From Actinomycetes bacterium (GTDB lineage Bacteria > Actinomycetota > Actinomycetes > Actinomycetales > Demequinaceae): 26,597 nucleotides of DNA. The stretch lies in the NCBI GenBank assembly GCA_023411615.1, contig JAEYOR010000005.1, positions 1-26,597 on the forward strand. The letters are read 5' to 3'. The first letter of the stretch is position 1. Every line of letters starts with the position of its first letter. The position numbers were made by a program, and so were the translations under genes. Below, one piece after another: positions 1-7,357 of the stretch. The notes under the pieces are model-generated. The model did not search any database. It was not told the DNA's origin and worked only from the letters and a program-made list of their open reading frames with translations.

Positions 1-147
1 CGGCAGCAGCGGGAGCTGCAGGAGCGGGCGGCGGCGGTGCTGCAGCAGCCGGAGCCGCGGTGGGTGCCGGCGGAGCAGGCTGGGCTGCAGGTGCCGGTGC
101 CGCTGGTGCAGCCGGCGCAGCTGTGGCAGCCGGGAGCGGGATGCCGC
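1..147. repeat. Ala/Pro-coding low-complexity tract
   Basis: This GC-rich, triplet-biased stretch has many GCTGCA/CTGCAG-like units. On the minus strand it encodes the Ala/Pro-rich tail of the membrane protein. It is a coding low-complexity region, not a mobile repeat. Such tracts can vary in length between strains (inference). Confidence 0.6.
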
Positions 148-1369
148 CGAATGCCGCACGGACGCTCTTGGGCGCGAGCAACACGGCGACGACCGCGATC
201 GGAATACCAAAAGCGTGAGCGACGTCGAGCAGGCTGGCCGAGTCGATCGAGTTCTGGATGACAGTGGCCACAATGCCAAGGATCAAGAGGAATCCAGCAG
301 CAACGAGCACGAGCAGCTTTTGCTTGGCGTACGCGGTGCGGGCGAGGAACGCTCCACCGGCAGACACGGCGGCCATGAGCAGGCTGACAACGATGAGCGC
401 CGCAGACTTGCCGCCTGGCTGGCCAATGTCGGCAAGCAGCATGAGCACAGTGGTGATCACCTTGACGAGCGCGAGTGCTGCGCCAACGGCAAACAGCACG
501 ACGGCCGTGCCCACCCACTTCTGCGCCGCGTCAACCGGCTTGGTGAGGGACTTGAGCACATGCGAGGACGCAATGGCACCAATGATGAGCAGGCCGATCA
601 CCGGGAGGCCGAGATAACGAATCGACTCAACTCCGCCGAGCGACAGATCCCAGTCGGTGATCCAGTCGATGAACACGGCCCCGAGCAGGATGACGCCCGC
701 GACAACCGCGACGGTGCGGCCGATCTCGGACGCACGGAGGAAGCCAAGGGTCAAGAGGGCGAATGCCACGAGGAAGACAAGCAAGAGGACGATGATGGCG
801 ACGACGTACGCGCCAGGAAGCCCCTCACGCTGGTCCTTGAGGAAGAAGAACAAGGCGAGCAGTGAGAAGAACGTCCACAGCGCACCGAGTCCAATCGCCG
901 CGCCGCGCATGATGAGTTTCTGCAGATTGCCGAGCGGGCTCGCGTCCGTCTCAAAAGAGCGCGGCATGCCAGCAAGCGCGGCTCCGGTGAGGCCCAGGGC
1001 AGCGGCGAAGCCAACTCCGCGGGTGTCGTCCTTCGCCACGTCCATGATGATGTAGACGATGACAAGGATCGCGTAGGGCAGGTTCGCAGCGGCGCGCATG
1101 AGCGCGACTTGCGCACCAGTGACCCCGGGTCCGAATACTCGGGCCCGGCCCAGGTATGTGAGACCAAGCGACAGCACGCTGAGCAAGGTGAGCAGTACTA
1201 CCGCGATGACGTCGGTAGCGTCCTTTCCTCCTTGCCATGGCATCGCGAGCGACAGCAGGAGGAGAAGCAGGGCGGCCCCATCGCGCACATAGTCAGCGAC
1301 GGGAATCCCCGCAAAGGGGTTCGGCGCTGCGCCCCCCGGCGCGACGTGGGGTTGTGGATCGGTGGTCAT
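1..1369 (-). CDS. Polytopic membrane protein with Ala/Pro-rich tail (partial, 3' end beyond window)
   Basis: The frame opens at ATG 1369 and stays open to the left edge, about 456 codons without a stop, so the C-terminus is missing. An AGAGGAAG ribosome-binding site lies just upstream. The protein starts MTTDPQPHVAP, has a short Pro/Gly-rich head, and then about twelve hydrophobic stretches, including runs like LLLLLLSLAMPW, VIAVVLLTLLSVLSLGL, IIVLLLVFLVAFALLTL and VLFAVGAALALVKVI. From about residue 405 it becomes low-complexity Ala/Pro (AAPAAPAP type). I recognise no transporter or enzyme signature. Similar uncharacterised multi-pass proteins with Pro/Ala-rich ends are common in Actinobacteria (general knowledge, not a search). 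It is divergent from metG across a 170-nt gap. Gene reality is near certain; function is unknown. Confidence 0.85.
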   Translation of the reverse strand, partial: MTTDPQPHVAPGGAAPNPFAGIPVADYVRDGAALLLLLLSLAMPWQGGKDATDVIAVVLLTLLSVLSLGLTYLGRARVFGPGVTGAQVALMRAAANLPYAILVIVYIIMDVAKDDTRGVGFAAALGLTGAALAGMPRSFETDASPLGNLQKLIMRGAAIGLGALWTFFSLLALFFFLKDQREGLPGAYVVAIIVLLLVFLVAFALLTLGFLRASEIGRTVAVVAGVILLGAVFIDWITDWDLSLGGVESIRYLGLPVIGLLIIGAIASSHVLKSLTKPVDAAQKWVGTAVVLFAVGAALALVKVITTVLMLLADIGQPGGKSAALIVVSLLMAAVSAGGAFLARTAYAKQKLLVLVAAGFLLILGIVATVIQNSIDSASLLDVAHAFGIPIAVVAVLLAPKSVRAAFGGIPLPAATAAPAAPAAPAPAAQPAPPAPTAAPAAAAPPPPAPAAPAAA

Positions 1370-1469
1370 TCGACTTCCTCTCGCATTGTGAGTGAACGGC
1401 AGGCCGCACACGCAGCGTTGCCGAGACAAAACTCACCCTAGCGATGTCGCGTGCCCCGTGGAAGAACAA

Positions 1470-1493
1470 AGGATGGTGAGTATTGCCCATCCT
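1470..1493. promoter_or_regulatory. 7-bp inverted repeat in the divergent metG/membrane-protein intergenic region
   Basis: AGGATGG (1470-1476) and CCATCCT (1487-1493) are perfect inverse complements separated by 10 nt. They lie between two divergent genes, where an operator or a small hairpin could sit. No regulator is encoded next to it, and a chance palindrome cannot be excluded. Confidence 0.3.
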
Positions 1494-1526
1494 GTTGTCA
1501 GCGTCGGCCGGATGGTGGTGCGTCGA

Positions 1527-1532
1527 TAGGAT
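1527..1532 (+). promoter_or_regulatory. Candidate -10 box (TAGGAT) for a leaderless metG transcript
   Basis: TAGGAT fits the TANNNT -10 pattern and ends 7 nt before ATG 1540, the spacing expected if transcription begins at the A of the start codon. No good -35 hexamer is visible 16-19 nt upstream. The same AGGA could instead act as a Shine-Dalgarno site about 8 nt before the ATG. The same arrangement occurs at 24473. Confidence 0.45.
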
Positions 1533-1539
1533 GACGCTC

Positions 1540-3333
1540 ATGTCTCGCATCCTCTCCGCCGTTGCCTGGCCGTACGCCAACGGCCCTCGCCACATCGGCC
1601 ATGTCGCGGGTTTCGGCGTCCCCTCTGACGTCTTCAGCCGCTACATGCGCATGGCGGGCCACGACGTCCTCATGGTGTCGGGCACGGACGAGCACGGAAC
1701 GCCGATCCTCGTGCAGGCAGAGCGTGAGGGTGTCTCCCCTCAAGAGCTTGCGGACCGCTACAACCGCGTCATCGTGGAGGACCTCACGCAACTGGGTCTC
1801 ACGTATGACCTCTTCACCCGCACCACAACGGGCAACCACTACGCGGTGGCGCAAGAGCTGTTCCGCACCATTCACACCAACGGCTACATGATTGCCCAGA
1901 CCACCCGCGGAGCGATCTCGCCGTCCACCGGCCGTACGTTGCCGGACCGCTACATCGAGGGCACGTGTCCTATCTGTGGCTACGACGGCGCTCGCGGTGA
2001 CCAATGCGACCAATGTGGCAACCAGCTTGACGCGATCGACCTCATCAACCCGGTGTCGAAGATCAACGGCGAGACGCCCAAGTTCATCGAGACTGAGCAC
2101 TTCTTCCTCGACCTGCCCGCCCTCGCCGAGGCGCTTGGCGAGTGGTTGGGTGCGCGCCACGGCTGGCGCCCCAACGTCCTTAACTTCTCCCTCAACCTGC
2201 TGAAGGACGTCCGCCCGCGCGCGATGACGCGCGATATCGACTGGGGCATCCCGGTCCCGCTCATGGGGTGGGAAGACAACCCGAACAAGCGCCTCTATGT
2301 GTGGTTTGACGCCGTCATCGGCTATCTGAGCGCCTCCATTGAATGGGCCCGACGCTCGGGTGACCCCGAGGCATGGCGCCTGTGGTGGAACAACCCCGAG
2401 GCGCTCTCGTACTACTTCATGGGCAAGGACAACATCACTTTCCACTCGCAGATTTGGCCTGCCGAACTTCTCGCCGCCGCCGGCAAGGGCGCCCGGGGTG
2501 GCGCGGTGGGCCCATTTGGCGAATTGGTTCTGCCCACGGAGGTCGTCTCAAGCGAGTACCTCACGATGGAGTCGAGCAAGTTCTCCTCCTCGCGTGGTCA
2601 CGTGATCTACGTCCGCGACTTCCTTTCGCGATACCAGCCCGACGCTCTGCGTTACTTCATCGCGGTGGCCGGCCCCGAGACGTCCGACGCTGATTTCACG
2701 TGGTCTGAGTTCAAACGTCGCACGAACGATGAGCTGGTCGCTGGCTGGGGAAACCTCGTCAATCGCACCGCATCGCTCTTGCACAAGAATGTGGGCTCGA
2801 TCCCCGCTCTCGACAACCTTGCTGACGTTGACCGGGCAGCGCTCGAGCGCTCCGAGAAGGCTTTCGCTGAGATCGGCACCCTCATTGGCGGGCAGCGCCA
2901 GCGTCAGGCCATTGGCGAGGCGATGCGCGTGGTGGGTGACGCCAACAAGTACTTGGCGGACACGGCACCGTGGAAGCTCAAGAACACGGATCCCGAACGA
3001 ATGCAGACGGTACTTGGCGTGGCCGCCCAGCTTGTCTCGGATGCGAACACGTTGCTGTCGCCGTTCATGCCTCACTCGGCGCAGCGGGTCCACGAGGCTC
3101 TCGGCGGCTCCGGCATCTTTGCGCCAATGCCGCAGATCTCCGAGGTCGATGACCTTGACCGTGCGGATCGCTCCTACCCGATCATCGAGGGTGACTACTC
3201 CGCCCAGCACGGCACGTGGGGCCGTCGCGATCTCACGCCCGGCACCCCGGTGCCGGCCCCATCGCCCGTGTTCACCAAGCTCGACGACGAGATCGTGGAG
3301 GCCGAGCTCGAGCGGATGCGCGACGAGGAGTGA
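1540..3333 (+). CDS. metG: Methionyl-tRNA synthetase
   Basis: This enzyme charges tRNA-Met with methionine in the cytoplasm (class Ia aminoacyl-tRNA synthetase). The 597-residue product has HIGH at 18-21, a TDEHG motif, a zinc knuckle with Cys143, Cys146, Cys156 and Cys159, WFDAVIGYL, and the KMSKS-equivalent loop KFSSS at 347-351, followed by the helical anticodon-binding domain. There is no C-terminal EMAP-like tRNA-binding domain, as expected at this length. I chose ATG 1540 (MSRILSAVAW) because family members begin right at this strand and TAGGAT/AGGA is correctly spaced. Upstream in-frame TTG 1483 and ATG 1531 would add non-family residues. The stop overlaps the tatD start (GTGA), so the two are probably co-transcribed. 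Confidence 0.97.
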   Translation: MSRILSAVAWPYANGPRHIGHVAGFGVPSDVFSRYMRMAGHDVLMVSGTDEHGTPILVQAEREGVSPQELADRYNRVIVEDLTQLGLTYDLFTRTTTGNHYAVAQELFRTIHTNGYMIAQTTRGAISPSTGRTLPDRYIEGTCPICGYDGARGDQCDQCGNQLDAIDLINPVSKINGETPKFIETEHFFLDLPALAEALGEWLGARHGWRPNVLNFSLNLLKDVRPRAMTRDIDWGIPVPLMGWEDNPNKRLYVWFDAVIGYLSASIEWARRSGDPEAWRLWWNNPEALSYYFMGKDNITFHSQIWPAELLAAAGKGARGGAVGPFGELVLPTEVVSSEYLTMESSKFSSSRGHVIYVRDFLSRYQPDALRYFIAVAGPETSDADFTWSEFKRRTNDELVAGWGNLVNRTASLLHKNVGSIPALDNLADVDRAALERSEKAFAEIGTLIGGQRQRQAIGEAMRVVGDANKYLADTAPWKLKNTDPERMQTVLGVAAQLVSDANTLLSPFMPHSAQRVHEALGGSGIFAPMPQISEVDDLDRADRSYPIIEGDYSAQHGTWGRRDLTPGTPVPAPSPVFTKLDDEIVEAELERMRDEE

Positions 3334-4181
3334 GCGCGGCTACGTGGGCGGCGACGCCCGAACCGTTACCCGCGCCAATCGTCGACAATCACACCCACCT
3401 CGATTTTGACTATCGGGGCGCTCCCGAGCGCTCAGTCGCCGAACGCCTCGATGAGGCGCAAGCGGCAGGCGTCACCCGTGCCGTGCAGATCGGCTGCGAG
3501 ATCGACTCCGCTCGGTGGACTGTCGCTGCCGTAGCGGACGACCACCGTCTCGTGGGGGGAGTGGCCCTCCACCCCAATGAAGCACCGCGGCATGCGTCGG
3601 GCGCTCACGAATCGGGCCTCGACTATGACGCGGCGTTCGCCGAGATTGCCACTCTTGCCACCGCGCCGCGCATCCGAGTGGTGGGGGAGACCGGTCTCGA
3701 TTACTTCCGTACGGGACCCGAAGGCCGCGCGGCTCAAGTGCAGTCCTTCCGTGACCACATCGCGCTCGCGAAGGAGCTCGATCTCGTGTTGCAGATCCAC
3801 GACCGAGACGCGCATGCGGATGTGCTCGACGTCCTCGCCCGCGACGGCGCCCCCCAGAAGACCGTGTTCCATTGCTTCTCAGGCGATGCGGCCATGGCGC
3901 GCGTCTGTGTGGATCGCGGTTACTACCTCAGCTTTGCCGGGACCCTCACGTTCAAGAACGCGACTGACCTCCACGCCGCGATCGCCGTGACCCCACTCGA
4001 TCTCATCCTCATTGAGACGGACGCGCCCTTCCTCACTCCCCATCCGCAACGCGGCGCCGTCAACACGCCCGCCCAGGCTGCGGCGACAGCACGGTGGGCT
4101 GCGGCCCACCTCGATATTGAGCTTGAGCATTTCTGCCGCACGGTCGACGCCACGTCCGAGGCCCTGTACGGTCCCTGGTAG
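3330..4181 (+). CDS. tatD: TatD-family metal-dependent deoxyribonuclease
   Basis: This is a TIM-barrel hydrolase of the amidohydrolase superfamily. Family members act as 3'-5' nucleases on DNA or RNA and use two metal ions. The 283-residue protein shows the full ligand set: His21 and His23 (DNHTHLDF), Glu120 (GETGLDYF), His157 (LQIHD), His181 (FHCFSG) and Asp231 (IETDAPF). The start is GTG 3330, sharing TGA with the metG stop. The GAGGA directly before it is too close to be an ideal ribosome-binding site, so translational coupling to metG is likely. An in-frame upstream extension lies entirely inside metG and is Arg-rich, so I rejected it. The metG-tatD order is common in Actinobacteria. Confidence 0.94.
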   Translation: MSAATWAATPEPLPAPIVDNHTHLDFDYRGAPERSVAERLDEAQAAGVTRAVQIGCEIDSARWTVAAVADDHRLVGGVALHPNEAPRHASGAHESGLDYDAAFAEIATLATAPRIRVVGETGLDYFRTGPEGRAAQVQSFRDHIALAKELDLVLQIHDRDAHADVLDVLARDGAPQKTVFHCFSGDAAMARVCVDRGYYLSFAGTLTFKNATDLHAAIAVTPLDLILIETDAPFLTPHPQRGAVNTPAQAAATARWAAAHLDIELEHFCRTVDATSEALYGPW

Positions 4182-4281
4182 GACATCCGCATCGCGTTTA
4201 CCATGAATGCCTTGGGTTTGCGAAGCGGCATGCCGATATGAGACAAAGATGCGAACAACGCGCCCCCGTCGTTAGGACCGT

Positions 4282-5073
4282 ATGACCTACAGGACCTTGC
4301 CTCCCACGCCAGGCGGCCGCCGTGAACGGCGGTTGCAAGAAGGCGCGCGCTTGCGTACCTATCGTCAGGTAGGCACGACGGCAATCGTGCTGGCGCTCGC
4401 GGCAGGTTCCTTCTCATCCGCTGGCGTTGAGGACGTGACGTCCGAATGGCTTGGTCGCGACACCGATCCTGTTGAAAGTGTCGCCCCGCTTGCCGCAGAG
4501 GACCTCCAGGTGGAGGTGACAACTGAAACGTCTACCAACACCATTGCCAGCGGGACCATTGAGCAGCCCGACTTCCAGTTGCGCACGGGATCGCGCCGCG
4601 TGGTTCAAGAAGGGGTACCCGGCACCGAACTCGTCAGCTACACGGTGACCCGTATTGACGGCGTCGAGGTGGGCCGCACTCCGGGTATCAGCGTGGTGGT
4701 CGCGCAGCCGCAGGACGAGATCGTCGCTGTTGGTTCTCTCACCATTCCCCCTGCCACACCCGTCCAGGTGGGCTCCAACCGTGAACTCGGTCAGTCATTG
4801 GCCTCCGAGCTCTATGGCTGGAGCGGGGACGAATGGGCGTGTCTCGACAACCTGTGGGCCCGCGAGTCCGGATGGTCACACACCGCCCATAACCGATCGT
4901 CCGGCGCATACGGCATCCCGCAGGCCTTGCCCGGAGACAAGATGGCGACGTTTGGCGCCGACTGGGCGTCCAACCCCGCCACGCAGATCAAATGGGGCCT
5001 CTCTTACGTCTCAGGCCGTTACGGCACTCCATGCGGCGCGTGGTCCTTCTTCCTCCAGAAGAACTGGTACTAA
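4282..5073 (+). CDS. G5-domain protein with transglycosylase-like C-terminal domain (cell-wall hydrolase)
   Basis: This 263-residue surface protein has an Arg-rich N-terminus, a single hydrophobic segment (about 30-47; signal or anchor), a linker, and a G5 domain (about 76-153, ending DEIVAVG). The C-terminal lysozyme-fold-like domain (about 168-263) carries ARESGW (Glu195 probably catalytic), SSGAYGIPQALPG and TQIKWGLSYV, motifs typical of secreted actinobacterial SLT-like domains. Cys187 and Cys251 could form a disulfide. It sits between tatD and rsmA, where many Actinobacteria carry rpfB. The Rpf catalytic signature and DUF348 repeats of RpfB are not seen. It likely cleaves peptidoglycan outside the membrane (inference). 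The start ATG 4282 has AGGA a few bases upstream. Confidence 0.88.
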   Translation: MTYRTLPPTPGGRRERRLQEGARLRTYRQVGTTAIVLALAAGSFSSAGVEDVTSEWLGRDTDPVESVAPLAAEDLQVEVTTETSTNTIASGTIEQPDFQLRTGSRRVVQEGVPGTELVSYTVTRIDGVEVGRTPGISVVVAQPQDEIVAVGSLTIPPATPVQVGSNRELGQSLASELYGWSGDEWACLDNLWARESGWSHTAHNRSSGAYGIPQALPGDKMATFGADWASNPATQIKWGLSYVSGRYGTPCGAWSFFLQKNWY

Positions 5074-5079
5074 TCGCTC

Positions 5080-5934
5080 GTGGCCGAACTCCTAGGCCCT
5101 AGCGACATCCGCTCACTCGCGGAGTCCCTGGGAGCGTCACCCACCAAGAAGTGGGGCCAGAACTTCGTCGTCGACTCCGGAACCGTGCGGCGCATCGTCC
5201 GCATCGCCGGTGTCAACCCCGGTGACGAGGTGGTGGAGATCGGCCCCGGTCTCGGCTCTCTCACCCTCGCGCTCCTGGAAGCGGGTGCGCGGGTCACGGC
5301 CATTGAGATCGACCCGACGCTCGCCGCGGCATTGCCTCACACCGTCAGCGCGCGCGCAGGGGCCGACGCTCCACTCACCGTGGTGCAGCAGGACGCCTTG
5401 CGCGTCGATTCGCTCGATGCGGAGCCGCGCCTGCTCGTCGCGAATCTCCCGTACAACGTCTCGGTGCCGGTATTGCTCCACTTCCTTGAGACCTTCCCCT
5501 CAATCGACAAGGTGCTCGTCATGGTCCAGGCTGAGGTGGCTGACCGCCTCGCCGCGCCGCCAGGTTCCCGCACCTACGGCGTGCCGAGCGCAAAAGCCGC
5601 GTGGTACTGCTCGGTTCGCCGTGCAGGTGACGTGGGCCGCGCAGTCTTTTGGCCTGTTCCACGTGTCGATTCGGCGTTGCTCTTGCTTGAGCGTCGGCCG
5701 CAGCCCCTGACGACCGCGCCACGCGACACCGTCTTTGCCGTCATCGACGCCGCCTTTGCACAGCGTCGCAAGGGCCTGCGCGGTGCGCTCTCCCAGGTGG
5801 CCGGCTCGGGCGCTGAGGCCGAAGTCGCCTTGCGTGCGGCTGGCATTGACCCGCTCACCCGGGGTGAGCAGCTCGCGATCGACGACTTCGCACGCATTGC
5901 GGAAGCAATGCCTCATCTCAAGGCCGTGCGATGA
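5080..5934 (+). CDS. rsmA: 16S rRNA (A1518/A1519-N6)-dimethyltransferase
   Basis: RsmA (KsgA) uses S-adenosylmethionine to dimethylate two adjacent adenines near the 3' end of 16S rRNA during 30S assembly. The 284-residue protein has WGQNFVVD near the N-terminus (25-32), SAM motif I EIGPGLGSL (53-61), the acidic loop EID, and the catalytic NLPYNVS (122-128). A C-terminal helical domain follows. GTG 5080 lies 6 nt after the previous stop. I see no strong ribosome-binding site, so translation may be coupled. The stop overlaps the ispE ATG by 4 nt; rsmA-ispE is a standard actinobacterial pair. Confidence 0.96.
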   Translation: MAELLGPSDIRSLAESLGASPTKKWGQNFVVDSGTVRRIVRIAGVNPGDEVVEIGPGLGSLTLALLEAGARVTAIEIDPTLAAALPHTVSARAGADAPLTVVQQDALRVDSLDAEPRLLVANLPYNVSVPVLLHFLETFPSIDKVLVMVQAEVADRLAAPPGSRTYGVPSAKAAWYCSVRRAGDVGRAVFWPVPRVDSALLLLERRPQPLTTAPRDTVFAVIDAAFAQRRKGLRGALSQVAGSGAEAEVALRAAGIDPLTRGEQLAIDDFARIAEAMPHLKAVR

Positions 5935-6893
5935 GTGTGATCGCTGCGATCGACGGCGTAACCCGGCGCCGCGTGCGAGCGCGAGCCTCTGGCAAGGTGA
6001 ACCTCCAGTTGTCCGTGGGCCCTCGCCGCGAAGACGGTTACCACCCACTCGCCACCGTGTTCCAAGCGGTCGATCTGTACGAGACCGTGACGGCATCGGT
6101 TCGCGATGACAGCCTCATCACGTTGACGGTTGAGGCGGCGCCTGGCTTCCACGGCACCGTGGGTGACGTGCCTCTCGATTCACGCAATCTTGCCTGGCAG
6201 GCGGCGGAGGCGGTGCGGGCTGAATACGGCATCGCGGATGGCATCGACCTTGAGATCGTCAAGGGGGTTCCTGTTGCCGGTGGAATGGCTGGAGGGAGTG
6301 CCGACGCGGCCGCCGCACTTGTCGCATGCGCGGAGGCGTGGGATTGCGGCGTCACTCGCGACGACCTCATGCCGCTTGCCGCGCGGCTGGGTGCGGACGT
6401 CCCCTTTGCTTTGCTCGGCCACACCGCCTTGGGCCTTGGGCGCGGCGATGAGGTTTCGCCTGCGATGGCAAAGGGCGACTTTCACTGGGTCTTTGCTGTG
6501 CAGAACGAGGGCTTGTCCACGGCTGCCGTATTCGCGCACTTCGACGAGCAGGTGGCGGACGGGCAACGCGTCGCCACGCATCCTGAGGTGAACGCGGCGG
6601 TCATGGCGGCTTTGCGTGCAGGCGATCCGGCCCTGCTCGGAGCGGCGCTCACCAACGACCTCCAAGACGCCGCTCTTGAGCTCGCTCCTCGCCTTTTTGG
6701 GGTCTTGGAGGCATGCGAAGAGGCGCTCGCATTGGGCGTCATCGTGTCTGGGTCGGGCCCCACGGTGGCCGCGCTCGCGGCAGACGCTCAACACGCGCGC
6801 GAGATCGCGGCCCACCTCACGATGAAAGGCGTGGCCGACGCCGTGGTGACAGCGCGCGGTCCGGCGGCCGGCACGGTGATCCTCGAGGCGTAA
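5931..6893 (+). CDS. ispE: 4-diphosphocytidyl-2-C-methyl-D-erythritol kinase
   Basis: IspE is a GHMP-family kinase that phosphorylates CDP-methylerythritol in the non-mevalonate (MEP) isoprenoid pathway. The 320-residue product carries Lys22 in SGKVNLQL, the glycine-rich ATP loop PVAGGMAGGSADAA (114-127), the catalytic Asp156 in GADVPF, and the late motif VSGSGPTVAAL. ATG 5931 overlaps the rsmA stop (ATGA), with AAGG about 6 nt upstream. It ends 6 nt before the convergent mscL stop. Confidence 0.96.
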   Translation: MSVIAAIDGVTRRRVRARASGKVNLQLSVGPRREDGYHPLATVFQAVDLYETVTASVRDDSLITLTVEAAPGFHGTVGDVPLDSRNLAWQAAEAVRAEYGIADGIDLEIVKGVPVAGGMAGGSADAAAALVACAEAWDCGVTRDDLMPLAARLGADVPFALLGHTALGLGRGDEVSPAMAKGDFHWVFAVQNEGLSTAAVFAHFDEQVADGQRVATHPEVNAAVMAALRAGDPALLGAALTNDLQDAALELAPRLFGVLEACEEALALGVIVSGSGPTVAALAADAQHAREIAAHLTMKGVADAVVTARGPAAGTVILEA

Positions 6894-6899
6894 GCCCCG

Positions 6900-7313
6900 C
6901 TACTTCTGCAGAGCGTCTCGGATTTGCGTGAGGAGCTCGATCTCCGTGGGTGAGACAGGCTCGTCGGGTGCGGGCTCGTCCTTGGCGCGGCGCTTCGCAA
7001 TCGAGTTCAGCGGTGCGACAACGGCGAAGTAGATCGCGGCCGCCACGAGCAGGAAGTTGATGACCGTGTTGAGCAGCGAGCCAAAGGAGACTACAGCGTC
7101 GTCCGTAGGATCTCCCGGCGTGCCACCGTCATTGACCGTCCACGTGAGGAACTGGGACAGGTCTGGCACTTGGAACACCCCCGAGATGATGGGGTTGATG
7201 ACGTTGCCGACGAGCGACGTAACGACGGCGCCGAAAGCGGCGCCGATGACAACGGCGACGGCAAGGTCAATGACGTTGCCGCGCGTGATGAAGTCCCGAA
7301 ATCCCTTGATCAT
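6900..7313 (-). CDS. mscL: Large-conductance mechanosensitive channel
   Basis: MscL is a pentameric inner-membrane pore that opens under membrane tension during hypo-osmotic shock. The 137-residue protein has the conserved N-terminus MIKGFRDFITRGNVIDLAVAV, TM1 (about 14-42), an acidic periplasmic loop, TM2 (about 76-98, NTVINFLLVAAAIYF), and a charged cytoplasmic bundle with the usual late helix. A strong AGGAGG lies just before ATG 7313. It follows the tetR-type gene on the same strand after 44 nt, so the two may share a transcript. Confidence 0.96.
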   Translation of the reverse strand: MIKGFRDFITRGNVIDLAVAVVIGAAFGAVVTSLVGNVINPIISGVFQVPDLSQFLTWTVNDGGTPGDPTDDAVVSFGSLLNTVINFLLVAAAIYFAVVAPLNSIAKRRAKDEPAPDEPVSPTEIELLTQIRDALQK

Positions 7314-7340
7314 CGTGTCCTCCTGAGATGTGGTGAGCGT

Positions 7341-7352
7341 GCCGCATGCGGC
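7341..7352. promoter_or_regulatory. Perfect 12-bp palindrome between tetR-type gene and mscL
   Basis: GCCGCATGCGGC is fully palindromic. It lies 5 nt after the regulator's stop and about 16 nt before the mscL ribosome-binding site. It could be a regulator-binding site. Read on the plus strand it is followed by GATTTT, so it could instead end plus-strand read-through. Confidence 0.3.
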
Positions 7353-7357
7353 GATTT

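Noticed and set aside
215..865. Plus-strand open frame rich in Glu/Asp/Arg
   Set aside because: It lies opposite the membrane-protein frame, whose hydrophobic segments and ribosome-binding site make it the real gene.
1370..1539. SAM or T-box type element before metG
   Set aside because: No T-box specifier/antiterminator or SAM riboswitch core could be found in the 170-nt gap, and metG appears leaderless.
1498..2445. Minus-strand open frame opposite metG
   Set aside because: It covers the HIGH and zinc regions of metG in antisense, has no ribosome-binding site and no recognisable domain.
4182..4281. Possible c-di-AMP riboswitch before the wall-hydrolase gene
   Set aside because: Such riboswitches precede many actinobacterial wall-hydrolase genes, but only 100 nt are available and the conserved core was not visible. 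Only a weak ATGCC/GGCAT stem is present.
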